Assembly (NCBI GenBank): GCA_029856295.1 | Contig: JAHQWS010000074.1 | Coordinates: 1 to 8,516 of the forward strand | Direction of reading: 5' to 3' | DNA length: 8,516 nt | From: Promethearchaeia archaeon | Lineage (GTDB): Archaea; Asgardarchaeota; Lokiarchaeia; Sigyniarchaeales; SOKP01 | Part shown: piece after piece, positions 1 to 6,458 of the stretch | Numbering within the stretch: the stretch's first letter is position 1 | How the letters are laid out: each line of letters begins with the position of its first letter | The notes under the pieces: generated by a model | The model's input: the letters and a program-made list of their open reading frames with translations, nothing else | Told to the model about the DNA's origin: nothing | The model's database searches: none | Program-made: the position numbers and the translations under genes

Positions 1-574
1 TCATAATATCTAAAATATGTGAACCATGGATTAATAAAGTACCCCCTCCAGCTGTTTCTAATTTAGTTCTCCATGGACCCTGATTGAAGTAAGCTAAACT
101 ACGATGAAAAATAATATTGCAATTGGCATAGTAAATATCACCTATATACCCGTTTTTAATTCCATGCATTAAATTATAGCAATTGTAGTCATATCTATAT
201 TGATAATTAAAACCAAGTTTTATTTTAGGAAATTTTTTATCTAGATGATAGATATCACGAGTATCTTTAATTGATACTGAAACTGGTTTTTCGCAAAAAA
301 TATGTTTTCTGTTTTCAAAAGCTTCCTTAATCATAGGTTTATTAAGATAAGGAGGTGTTGATATGTAAACAGCATCAATTTCTTCATTTTTATATAGGTT
401 TTCAGTTTCACTGTAAGAATGTTCCTTCCCAGCTATATTATAAGCCCTTTGTATTAAAGGATCTACAGCTGCTACAATACTAATAGTATCAATATTATTT
501 GTAAGAGCTTTAAATTCTAAAGACCTTAATCCACAACCTATAACTCCAACTTTTATACAATCCTTTTTAATGAT
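1..574 (-). CDS. Gfo/Idh/MocA-family NAD(P)-dependent sugar dehydrogenase, N-terminal part
   Basis: About 191 residues are present; the C-terminal half lies beyond the left edge. The translation is continuous from an N-terminal Rossmann strand (KVGVIGCG, residues 8-15), through an acidic beta-strand end (AAVDP, 35-39), STPP (72-75) and the family's EKP motif (95-97, whose Lys normally acts in catalysis), to GGGTLLIHGSHILD near the window edge, the start of the substrate-binding domain. Members oxidise or reduce a sugar or cyclitol hydroxyl with NAD(P). It lies 15 bases behind the ThuA-like gene, in the same orientation, so the two probably share one mRNA and pathway, as in ThuA/ThuB pairs. 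Oddity: between the upstream in-frame TAA (580-578) and the Rossmann motif there is no ATG, GTG or TTG. I place the start at ATC 574 (or ATT 571) behind an SD site. The first in-frame ATG (334) would remove the Rossmann fold. Family assignment is firm; the substrate is unknown. Confidence 0.88.
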   Translation of the reverse strand, partial: MIKKDCIKVGVIGCGLRSLEFKALTNNIDTISIVAAVDPLIQRAYNIAGKEHSYSETENLYKNEEIDAVYISTPPYLNKPMIKEAFENRKHIFCEKPVSVSIKDTRDIYHLDKKFPKIKLGFNYQYRYDYNCYNLMHGIKNGYIGDIYYANCNIIFHRSLAYFNQGPWRTKLETAGGGTLLIHGSHILDIM

Positions 575-579
575 TAATT

Positions 580-586
580 ATCACCT
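580..586 (-). promoter_or_regulatory. Shine-Dalgarno site for the Gfo/Idh gene
   Basis: The minus strand reads AGGTGAT, seven bases complementary to the usual 16S rRNA 3' end. It overlaps the end of the ThuA-ThuB-like junction and lies 5 bases before ATC 574 and 8 before ATT 571. It supports translation starting here despite the lack of a standard start codon. Confidence 0.6.
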
Positions 587-589
587 TTT

Positions 590-1219
590 CTAATCCTTAA
601 TGACCCAATCTACTGCTCTTTTTATTATTTTTTGGAATAAATCATCCTTTAATGAAAGGTTTCTATGGCCTAAAGCACAATAGAAAACTCGACCTTTTCC
701 ATAAGTTTTGACCCACATTATCGGTTCAAGTTCGGGATCCTCCTTATCATGATAATCTGCATTAGCTAGAATATGAATCTCATTACTCATAGAAAAATCA
801 TGTCGGTAAGGTTCGTCTCTAAATGAAAAATCATTTAAGCCTTCTGTAATTGGATGATTTTTATCAATAAGTTTAATATCAATATTCTTTATATCCTTAT
901 GTCCAAAAAATTTCCCGCCGAGCATTTCGAAGTATTTAGGATGAGATTTAAAGGATGCTGAGACGCCATGCAATCCAACGAAACCTTTACCACTGGCAAT
1001 AAAGTCAAGCACATTCTTTTCTTGTTCTTCAGTGAGTTCACCTTCTTGGGAAAAGAAAATCATCGTAGAATAGTCAAAAAAATCTTTATTTGAGAATACA
1101 TCTACATTTTCGTAATTATCTACAATGTATTCAGCCAGGATATTTTGAAAAGCTTTATGATTCTTGGTAATTCCAAAATATCTACCCCCCTGATAAAGGA
1201 GTATTTTTTTTCTAATCAT
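590..1219 (-). CDS. ThuA-like domain protein (trehalose-utilization family)
   Basis: A complete 209-residue protein of the ThuA-like glutamine-amidotransferase-fold family, close to the usual single-domain length. Visible family motifs are GKGFVGLHG (77-85), GGKFFGH (101-107), HPITEGL (122-128), DEPYRHDF (135-142) and PIMWVKTYGKGRVFYCALGH (166-185). No signal peptide or membrane segment is seen, so it should be cytoplasmic. In rhizobia ThuA works with ThuB, a Gfo/Idh dehydrogenase, in a 3-keto-disaccharide route. Here a Gfo/Idh gene follows directly, which suggests a similar keto-sugar step, but substrate and reaction cannot be read from sequence. The ATG at 1219 has no SD site; an all-A/T stretch about 26 bp upstream suggests a leaderless mRNA. 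It is divergent from the OYE-type gene. Confidence 0.9.
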   Translation of the reverse strand: MIRKKILLYQGGRYFGITKNHKAFQNILAEYIVDNYENVDVFSNKDFFDYSTMIFFSQEGELTEEQEKNVLDFIASGKGFVGLHGVSASFKSHPKYFEMLGGKFFGHKDIKNIDIKLIDKNHPITEGLNDFSFRDEPYRHDFSMSNEIHILANADYHDKEDPELEPIMWVKTYGKGRVFYCALGHRNLSLKDDLFQKIIKRAVDWVIKD

Positions 1220-1241
1220 TATGAGAAAAAATGAAAATTGC

Positions 1242-1269
1242 TTTATTATTTATTTTATATTATAATATA
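1242..1269. promoter_or_regulatory. Shared bidirectional TATA-type promoter for the ThuA-like and OYE-type genes
   Basis: A 28-base stretch made only of A and T lies between the two divergent starts. Positions near 1245 are about 26 bp upstream of both the ThuA ATG (1219, minus) and the OYE ATG (1270, plus), the distance expected for an archaeal TATA box with a transcript starting at the ATG. Neither gene has an SD site. The stretch is so AT-rich that the exact boxes cannot be fixed by eye. Confidence 0.5.
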
Positions 1270-2622
1270 ATGAATTTGAACCCTTTTACTTATAAGTCGC
1301 TAGAAATTCTAAAGGAACAATTTGACGAATTAAATTTGGATATTCCGGTTAGTCAAGAATTAGGTGTTCTACAAAAGAACATAATAACTCAGAATTTTAC
1401 AATACCTAATCGGTTGTCTATACAACCTATGGAAGGTTTTGATTCTCATGAAGATGGGAGTCCAGGAGAATTAACATTAAGAAGATATAAACGATATGCT
1501 GATGGAGGTGCTGGTTTAATATGGGTTGAGGCAACTTCAATTGCAGAGAATTGCCGTTCAAATCCGCATCAATTAATGCTCACCGAACAAAATCTTGAAA
1601 AATTTAGAGATTTTGTTTCAATAATTAGAGCACGAAGTAATCAAACACTAAAATCATTGGGATTTGAAGATAAATGTGTTCTAATAATACAATTAAACCA
1701 TTCAGGGAGATATTCAAAACTTGGTTTAGAAAAATTTCCAATAAGAGCATATCATAATGCTAATCTGGATTCTGCCATAATGGTTTCTGAAAAAGATGGA
1801 AAAGTAATTTCCGATCACGAATTAAAAGAACTTGAAGATTTATGGGTTGAAAAAGCAATTTTAGCTAAAAAGGCTGGTTTTGATGGGGTTGATATAAAAG
1901 CTTGTCATGGGTACCTGATAAGCGAATTATTAAGTGCGAGAAATCGAAAGAACTCTATATATGGAGGCTCTTCATTGAAAAATAGAACACGATTTTTCCT
2001 AAACATAATCAAGAAATTAAACCTTAAGGTCAGTGCAAATAATGATTTCATTATTACATGTCGATTAGGTATATATAATGGAATTCCTTATCCAAATGGA
2101 TTCGGGGTGAAAGAAGCTGAAAATCAAGCTTTTCCTGCTGAAACCGACATTAAAGAGCCAATTCAATTAATTGAGCAATTACACAAGCTAAGGATAAGAT
2201 TAATTAATATTTCAGCCGGAAATCCTCATTACACACCACATCTTACTAGACCTTATGATACACCATTAAAAGGAGCCCAATTACCTGAAGAACATCCACT
2301 ATATAGTGTAAATCGTATTATAAAGCTAACATCTCTTATAAAAAGTCAAATTCCTGAAAATATGATCATCATTGGATCAGGATATTCCTATTTACGTCAA
2401 TTTGCCGGATATATTGCAGCCGGTTTGGTACAAAATAAGATGGTTGATATATGTGGATTTGGAAGGATGGCAATTGCGAATCCAAATTTTCCAAGGCAAC
2501 TATTTCAAAATGGTATTATTGATAAAAATAAAGTATGTATAACATGCTCTCAATGTTCTGGATTTATGAGACAAGGGAAAAATACTGGATGTGCTATTAG
2601 GGATCCTCAATACAAGAAATAA
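1270..2622 (+). CDS. NADH:flavin oxidoreductase, Old Yellow Enzyme family, with C-terminal cysteine cluster
   Basis: Predicted FMN-binding TIM-barrel ene-reductase or dehydrogenase of 450 residues. Motifs in order: IQPMEG (51-56) and GAGLIWVEAT (80-89) in early barrel strands; QLNHSGR (141-147); GFDGVDIKACHGYL (203-216) followed by YGGS and NR (231-239), the characteristic OYE helix-loop with His213; IIGSGYSY (367-374) and ICGFGRM (394-400), the FMN phosphate region. Cys423, 426, 429 and 441 form C-x2-C-x2-C-x11-C, like the 4Fe-4S ligands of 2,4-dienoyl-CoA reductase, but the flavin/NADH domain that follows in that enzyme is absent. The start at 1270 is preferred over ATG 1231: the 13 extra residues are translated promoter-like A/T sequence, and the family's NPFTYKSLE start directly follows Met1. 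It ends 2 bases from the convergent FAD gene. Substrate unknown; perhaps an unsaturated or keto intermediate of the same pathway. Confidence 0.9.
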   Translation: MNLNPFTYKSLEILKEQFDELNLDIPVSQELGVLQKNIITQNFTIPNRLSIQPMEGFDSHEDGSPGELTLRRYKRYADGGAGLIWVEATSIAENCRSNPHQLMLTEQNLEKFRDFVSIIRARSNQTLKSLGFEDKCVLIIQLNHSGRYSKLGLEKFPIRAYHNANLDSAIMVSEKDGKVISDHELKELEDLWVEKAILAKKAGFDGVDIKACHGYLISELLSARNRKNSIYGGSSLKNRTRFFLNIIKKLNLKVSANNDFIITCRLGIYNGIPYPNGFGVKEAENQAFPAETDIKEPIQLIEQLHKLRIRLINISAGNPHYTPHLTRPYDTPLKGAQLPEEHPLYSVNRIIKLTSLIKSQIPENMIIIGSGYSYLRQFAGYIAAGLVQNKMVDICGFGRMAIANPNFPRQLFQNGIIDKNKVCITCSQCSGFMRQGKNTGCAIRDPQYKK

Positions 2623-2624
2623 TT

Positions 2625-4655
2625 TTAGTTGAATATTTTACCATCAGAGAAATCCTTCCAAACATTCTCAAACCAGCCGAATTCATTTGGGATGTCTCTT
2701 ACTTTTTCCCATTCGAATGTAATTATTCCTGCATGAGATTGAATCGTCTGAATTTTCTCTTCAAGAATAATATCACTTTTAATGAACTTGAATTCTTTCA
2801 ATTCTCCGGGAGGAATAATATATCTCTCATTGAGTGATTCATTAAGTGCATCTCTAAGAATTAGATATGAACCTCGACTTTTACCATTAGACTCATGATA
2901 ATTTAAGATAGATTTCAAGATATATTGTTGAGTTAAAAGAGCATCTCGAATTCGTAGGTACTCAATAATCTCTTTATTATTATTTAAAATTAGAATAATT
3001 TTGAGGTTATATATCTGTTTAATTATTTCTTTTCCCTCCTCAAAGAAATCTTTTGAGGGTCTAATAATTCCCCCAAATTTAGACATTCGATCTTGAATAT
3101 GCTCCCAAAATTGAGCAGGAGTCATTTGATCAATATTCATAATTGCTTTTTTGAAAAGAGCAAATTTAATAATATTAAAGATTGAGCTTAAATTAGGGGC
3201 AATAATTTGTAGAAATCTATATCTATTTAATGGTTCCAATTTCGCGTACGTGTGTCCTATTTTTTGTGCGACTCTCAATCCCCCGACTTGACCTGAATTT
3301 AGTGCCGCGCCTCCAGGTCTATGGACGCCATGACTTCCATTTGCTTCACCTATTGCAAATAAGTGTTTTATATTCGTTTCCCACCACATATCTGCTGAGA
3401 TACCTCCATTTAAATGTTGATTGCAAACAGCTATTTGTAGTAGTTCCTTAGAGATATCAATTCCATTTTTTTTATATATTTCGACTGCTTGCGCATTTAA
3501 CTTTTTAAGTCTTTCAAGCGGATTGCGTGCTAGAGCATTTGAATTACTTAAATACCTTTTTACGATGGGATCTAACAATTCTTCTTCATAATTCAGAGAA
3601 TTTTTAGTAAAATCGAGATACACATCATTATCTAAAATCTCTGTCTCATTATATACTGCGAGATCAATAAGAGAAGAGCCAAAATCTTCGATTCTTTCGG
3701 CGTTAAATGGCCATTGATATCCTTTCAAAAAAATTGCTTTTGAAAGCTGCTGGAATGAAGGGAAATATTTCATGAGAAACTCTGTTTCTTTACCATTTTT
3801 ATCTACTGAAATATATCTTGGTATCACCTGCTGATAGGAGCCAGAGACATTCCACCTAAATTTTATTGAGGCTAATCCAAATTGGGATTCCGTTAAGTTT
3901 TGAAGCTTACATCCGGCTGTAATAGCAAGACCTAAGCTTCCTTTTTGAGATTTTGGGTAAACAGAATGTTTATATAAGGCTGCAGGACCTCCAGTAGCTA
4001 TGATAATATTCCTAGCTTTGAAAATTTTGATGGAATTAATAATATTACCCATATTCTTTTCTGATATTAATTCATCAGTTTTAATACAAACTACACCAAT
4101 TGCTTCGCTTCTCTTTTTTGTATTATCAAATAATATATTTAATGCATAATGCTTATCAAAAATTGCAATTTTTTCTTTTTGAACTTCTTTCAATAGGCAT
4201 TTGCCCATCTCTTGAGATGTAAATGGTCCAATTGAAGTGGCACGTTGTCTAGGATCATTATCAGTTTTATATCCAACAAATCCACCAAACTGATCATGAG
4301 GAAAAGGCACCCCTAATTGCACCAAATGAAAAAACTCTCTAATTGAATTCGTTGCCTCAATTAAGGCAATATCACCATGCATCGCACCTCCTGCACATAA
4401 ATCCTTTGCCATTTCAAACGGAGAGTCCATTTGATTCCCAGTTAAAGACATTTTATAATAAGTCTGCTTGTCAGAGCCAGTATTAAATGAAGTCCCCCCC
4501 CCTAATTGTTCAGTAATAATGGCTATTTCAGTCGGATTGATCCCCTCACCAACTAAATGGAGGGCGCAATTTAATCCTGCTGCACCAGATCCTATAATTA
4601 CCGAATTAAATTCTTTAATATCAATCTGATCTAGATTAAATTCAGTTTCTTCCAT
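2625..4655 (-). CDS. FAD-dependent oxidoreductase, fumarate reductase/succinate dehydrogenase flavoprotein-like
   Basis: A 676-residue flavoprotein with the FrdA/SdhA/L-aspartate oxidase architecture. The FAD Rossmann motif GSGAAG is at 22-27, a GGGTS loop at 52-56, ATGGP at 220-224, QHLNGG (413-418, the H-x2-GG site), and LFAIGE followed by GSHGVHRPGG (440-449), where Arg446 matches the substrate-carboxylate Arg of the family. A helical C-terminal domain follows from about 510. The His that binds FAD covalently in SdhA is not seen, so FAD is probably non-covalent. The HPTG substrate loop is replaced by ESQFGLAS (256-263), so the substrate is probably not succinate or fumarate. No signal peptide, membrane segment or Fe-S subunit gene is nearby. 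The start at 4655 follows the sequence AGGGAG and lies 16 bases after the SDR stop; ATG 4700 would overlap the SDR gene and has no such site. Co-transcribed with SDR. The reaction is unknown. Confidence 0.88.
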   Translation of the reverse strand: MEETEFNLDQIDIKEFNSVIIGSGAAGLNCALHLVGEGINPTEIAIITEQLGGGTSFNTGSDKQTYYKMSLTGNQMDSPFEMAKDLCAGGAMHGDIALIEATNSIREFFHLVQLGVPFPHDQFGGFVGYKTDNDPRQRATSIGPFTSQEMGKCLLKEVQKEKIAIFDKHYALNILFDNTKKRSEAIGVVCIKTDELISEKNMGNIINSIKIFKARNIIIATGGPAALYKHSVYPKSQKGSLGLAITAGCKLQNLTESQFGLASIKFRWNVSGSYQQVIPRYISVDKNGKETEFLMKYFPSFQQLSKAIFLKGYQWPFNAERIEDFGSSLIDLAVYNETEILDNDVYLDFTKNSLNYEEELLDPIVKRYLSNSNALARNPLERLKKLNAQAVEIYKKNGIDISKELLQIAVCNQHLNGGISADMWWETNIKHLFAIGEANGSHGVHRPGGAALNSGQVGGLRVAQKIGHTYAKLEPLNRYRFLQIIAPNLSSIFNIIKFALFKKAIMNIDQMTPAQFWEHIQDRMSKFGGIIRPSKDFFEEGKEIIKQIYNLKIILILNNNKEIIEYLRIRDALLTQQYILKSILNYHESNGKSRGSYLILRDALNESLNERYIIPPGELKEFKFIKSDIILEEKIQTIQSHAGIITFEWEKVRDIPNEFGWFENVWKDFSDGKIFN

Positions 4656-4659
4656 TTTG

Positions 4660-4665
4660 CTCCCT
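4660..4665 (-). promoter_or_regulatory. Shine-Dalgarno site deciding the start of the FAD-protein gene
   Basis: The minus strand reads AGGGAG, then CAAA, then ATG at 4655. It sits in the short gap after the SDR stop codon and favours ATG 4655 over the upstream ATG at 4700. Confidence 0.65.
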
Positions 4666-4671
4666 ATTAGG

Positions 4672-5475
4672 TTAAAGTCGACGGATATGAAATCCGCCAT
4701 CTATATCAAGGACAGTTCCAGTAGAAAATGGCAATAATCCGCTAACGATCGCTATTACTGGTTTGGCTATATCGAGTGGTTTTCCCCATCTTTTTATTGG
4801 AGTTAATCCTTCATTAATAAGCTTATCATATTTTTTATGTACTTTTTCTGTCATTGGTGTATCTATTATCCCCGGAGAAATTTCAAATACAGGAATTTCA
4901 TAATCCGATAATCTTTCAGCAAATAATTTCGTCATCATAGTCATTCCAGCTTTTGAGATACAATATTCTCCCCTATTCCTTGAGACGGTAAATCTACTAA
5001 GGGAAGATATATTAATAATATAAGGCTGATATTTTTCTTGCAATACATTCTTAAGCTCAATCATCCATTTGGCTATGAGTTGGGTTAAGAAATAAGGGCC
5101 TTTAAGATTAATAGCCAATACTCTGTCATATGAATCTTCGGTTGTCTCTAAAATATCTTGTCTTTCCTTGGGGGCAACTCCGGCATTATTTACCAAAACA
5201 TCAATACGATTAAAGGTATCTCTATTAATATTAATTATTTTGTTCCGATCCTCTTTTTTACTTACATCAGATTGAATAAAAATATATCTCTCCTCGAATC
5301 TTTCTCCATATATCTCTTTCAGTTCTGATATATAATTTTTTGGTAATCTTTTAGTTGTTGCTCCGTTTATTACCACACTGAATCCAATTTTGGCTAATTC
5401 CAATACAATTGCTTTCCCAATGCCGTGTGTACTTCCAGTAACACAGGCTACTTTATATTCACTAAAATTAGACAT
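4672..5475 (-). CDS. Short-chain dehydrogenase/reductase (SDR), classical type
   Basis: A 267-residue cytoplasmic NAD(P)-dependent oxidoreductase of usual classical SDR length. The cofactor motif TGSTHGIG is at 13-20, Asp70-Val71 contacts the adenine ring, NNAG is at 96-99, and the catalytic set is Asn123, Ser157 or Ser158, Tyr171 and Lys175 (YCISK). SPGIIDTP follows at 200-207 and DGGFHIRRL ends the protein. It is annotated by similarity as a 3-oxoacyl-ACP-reductase-like family member, but in this setting a sugar or polyol dehydrogenase is more likely; this is inference. Neighbours: the FAD-protein gene begins 16 bases downstream in the same direction, so both should share one mRNA. The ATG has no SD site and a TATA-like box 26 bp upstream, suggesting a leaderless start independent of the TrmB gene upstream. 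Confidence 0.93.
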   Translation of the reverse strand: MSNFSEYKVACVTGSTHGIGKAIVLELAKIGFSVVINGATTKRLPKNYISELKEIYGERFEERYIFIQSDVSKKEDRNKIININRDTFNRIDVLVNNAGVAPKERQDILETTEDSYDRVLAINLKGPYFLTQLIAKWMIELKNVLQEKYQPYIINISSLSRFTVSRNRGEYCISKAGMTMMTKLFAERLSDYEIPVFEISPGIIDTPMTEKVHKKYDKLINEGLTPIKRWGKPLDIAKPVIAIVSGLLPFSTGTVLDIDGGFHIRRL

Positions 5476-5494
5476 TATTTAATTGGATTTTATC

Positions 5495-5506
5495 TATTTA
5501 ATTAAA
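5495..5506 (-). promoter_or_regulatory. TATA-type promoter of the SDR-FAD protein operon
   Basis: TTTAATTAAATA on the minus strand is centred about 26 bp upstream of the SDR ATG, the spacing expected for a leaderless archaeal transcript. It partly overlaps the run of T that follows the TrmB gene. Confidence 0.45.
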
Positions 5507-5512
5507 AAAAAA
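5504..5512 (-). terminator. T-tract, candidate terminator of the TrmB-family gene
   Basis: Nine consecutive T on the minus strand lie 12 bases after the TrmB stop codon. Archaeal transcription commonly ends at such U-rich tracts without a hairpin. The same bases adjoin the SDR promoter, so the assignment is tentative. Confidence 0.35.
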
Positions 5513-5524
5513 TTAGCTTAATTT

Positions 5525-6322
5525 TTATTTTAAATTTGCTTCATTTGCCGATTCATAAAGATAATTAAAGTAAAATGTGGCTGCAGGAGCAAAGGCTATA
5601 TGATCTGTTACGACTCCGAAGTAAGAAAGTCGTTCGAAAAATTTTTGGGTTAGAATGATAAAGGCATCTTCTCCCTCATCGGTTATAATGGCAATTCCAA
5701 ATACCGAGTCTCTGGATTTAATTTCGCAAATTTCACTATATTTTTGAAGAAGTGCTTTAAATTTTTTATCTTTAAGAGCAGGCTCTTCTATAAGTAATCT
5801 AATATTTGTAACTCCATGAGCTCTAGCTTTCTTAATATCCTCATAAAAAATCTCTAGTAACTCATAATCAGAAGCTACAATATATATTGAATTTTTTGCT
5901 CTATTAATCAAAGCTATCGATCGATTTAAGCAAATATCTCTTCCCCTATGTATATATAATGCTATCTTTATAGGAGTATCATGTGATTCATAGATCGAGG
6001 CGAGATGATGAATGATTCTATCGGAGTTTTTATCGAAATTATCATTATATTGCTTTTTAGCTATTACTAGTGCCTCATCAGGAGATTTGGCAAAGTATCT
6101 GCTAGGTCTTGATTCTTCTTCTTTGTGGATCCACATTTTATCCTTTTCCAGTTGAGTAAGGATATTATAAATCCGAGAATAAGGGACTCCAGAAGCTTCA
6201 GATAATTCTCTCGCGTCCATTGGTCCCTTACTTATTAAAGTTAAGTATATTGAAATTTCGTAATCCGTAAGTCCGATATCTCTAAGGGAGTCTTTTACCG
6301 AATCTGGAATCTCCTTTGACAT
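5525..6322 (-). CDS. TrmB-family transcriptional regulator, short form
   Basis: A 265-residue DNA-binding regulator. Residues 10-80 form the TrmB winged helix-turn-helix (GLTDYEISIYLTLI, then ARELSEASGVPYSRIYNIL with the recognition helix, and a wing around 65-80). Residues 82-113 are a charged helical linker for dimerisation. Residues 114-262 resemble the PLD-like effector domain of TrmB proteins (RGRDICLNRSI...IYIVAS, then a helix and IRLLIE). TrmB of Thermococcales is longer (about 340 residues) and has an additional C-terminal sugar-binding part, which is missing here, so the ligand may differ. It lies between the kinase and SDR genes, all in one direction, suggesting it controls them; as a family TrmB proteins repress or activate sugar uptake and metabolism genes. 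It probably has its own promoter and may autoregulate through repeated half-sites upstream. Confidence 0.9.
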   Translation of the reverse strand: MSKEIPDSVKDSLRDIGLTDYEISIYLTLISKGPMDARELSEASGVPYSRIYNILTQLEKDKMWIHKEEESRPSRYFAKSPDEALVIAKKQYNDNFDKNSDRIIHHLASIYESHDTPIKIALYIHRGRDICLNRSIALINRAKNSIYIVASDYELLEIFYEDIKKARAHGVTNIRLLIEEPALKDKKFKALLQKYSEICEIKSRDSVFGIAIITDEGEDAFIILTQKFFERLSYFGVVTDHIAFAPAATFYFNYLYESANEANLK

Positions 6323-6337
6323 TATTAGTACCTTGCT

Positions 6338-6347
6338 TTATATAAAT
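6338..6347 (-). promoter_or_regulatory. TATA-type promoter of the TrmB-family gene
   Basis: TTTATATAAA on the minus strand is centred about 21 bp upstream of ATG 6322. The spacing is a few bases short for a leaderless start, and an AAGG sequence (6334-6331) could act as a weak SD site instead. The box itself is convincing; the exact transcription start is not. Confidence 0.45.
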
Positions 6348-6354
6348 ATTAGTT

Positions 6355-6397
6355 TATTCAGTTTAACACATTTTTGAATATATATAATATTAATTCA
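6355..6397. repeat. Repeated TATTCA/TGAATA half-sites, candidate operator
   Basis: TATTCA (6355-6360) and TGAATA (6375-6380) form an exact inverted pair 20 bp centre to centre, two helical turns. AATTCA (6392-6397) pairs again with TGAATA. A further TATTCA lies at 6437-6442. They sit just upstream of the TrmB TATA box. The region is AT-rich, so chance occurrence is possible. Confidence 0.3.
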
Positions 6398-6423
6398 TTA
6401 CTATTAATTTTTATTTTTAGTCT

Positions 6424-6435
6424 AAATAAAAGAAA
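6424..6435 (-). terminator. U-rich tract, candidate terminator of the kinase gene
   Basis: The minus strand reads TTTCTTTTATTT starting 24 bases after the kinase stop codon. This fits the U-rich type of archaeal terminator. The 136-base gap it lies in (6323-6458) contains no coding sequence I can support. Confidence 0.3.
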
Positions 6436-6458
6436 CTATTCAAGAAATGTTTTTTTTA

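Noticed and set aside
571..600. ThuA-Gfo/Idh fusion by stop-codon readthrough, since both genes are in the same frame
   Set aside because: Three in-frame stops (TAG, TGA, TAA) lie between them and an SD site precedes the second gene, so separate translation is far more likely.
1231..1269. Hydrophobic N-terminal extension of the OYE-type protein as a signal or membrane anchor
   Set aside because: The 13 residues come from the A/T-only promoter stretch, the usual family start follows at 1270, and the enzyme family is cytoplasmic.
3230..3451. A 73-codon plus-strand open frame inside the FAD-protein gene
   Set aside because: It is antisense to the conserved HRPGG and H-x2-GG region, has no family features and no start signals; it is open only because of the codons opposite.
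4656..4700. Longer start of the FAD protein overlapping the SDR gene
   Set aside because: The extra 15 residues are the SDR C-terminal codons in another frame, while ATG 4655 has an SD site at the right distance.
6323..6458. A small gene or RNA gene in the kinase-TrmB gap
   Set aside because: Only A/T-rich sequence with promoter and terminator features was seen; there is no tRNA-like fold, no GC-rich structured stretch typical of RNA genes, and no supported reading frame.
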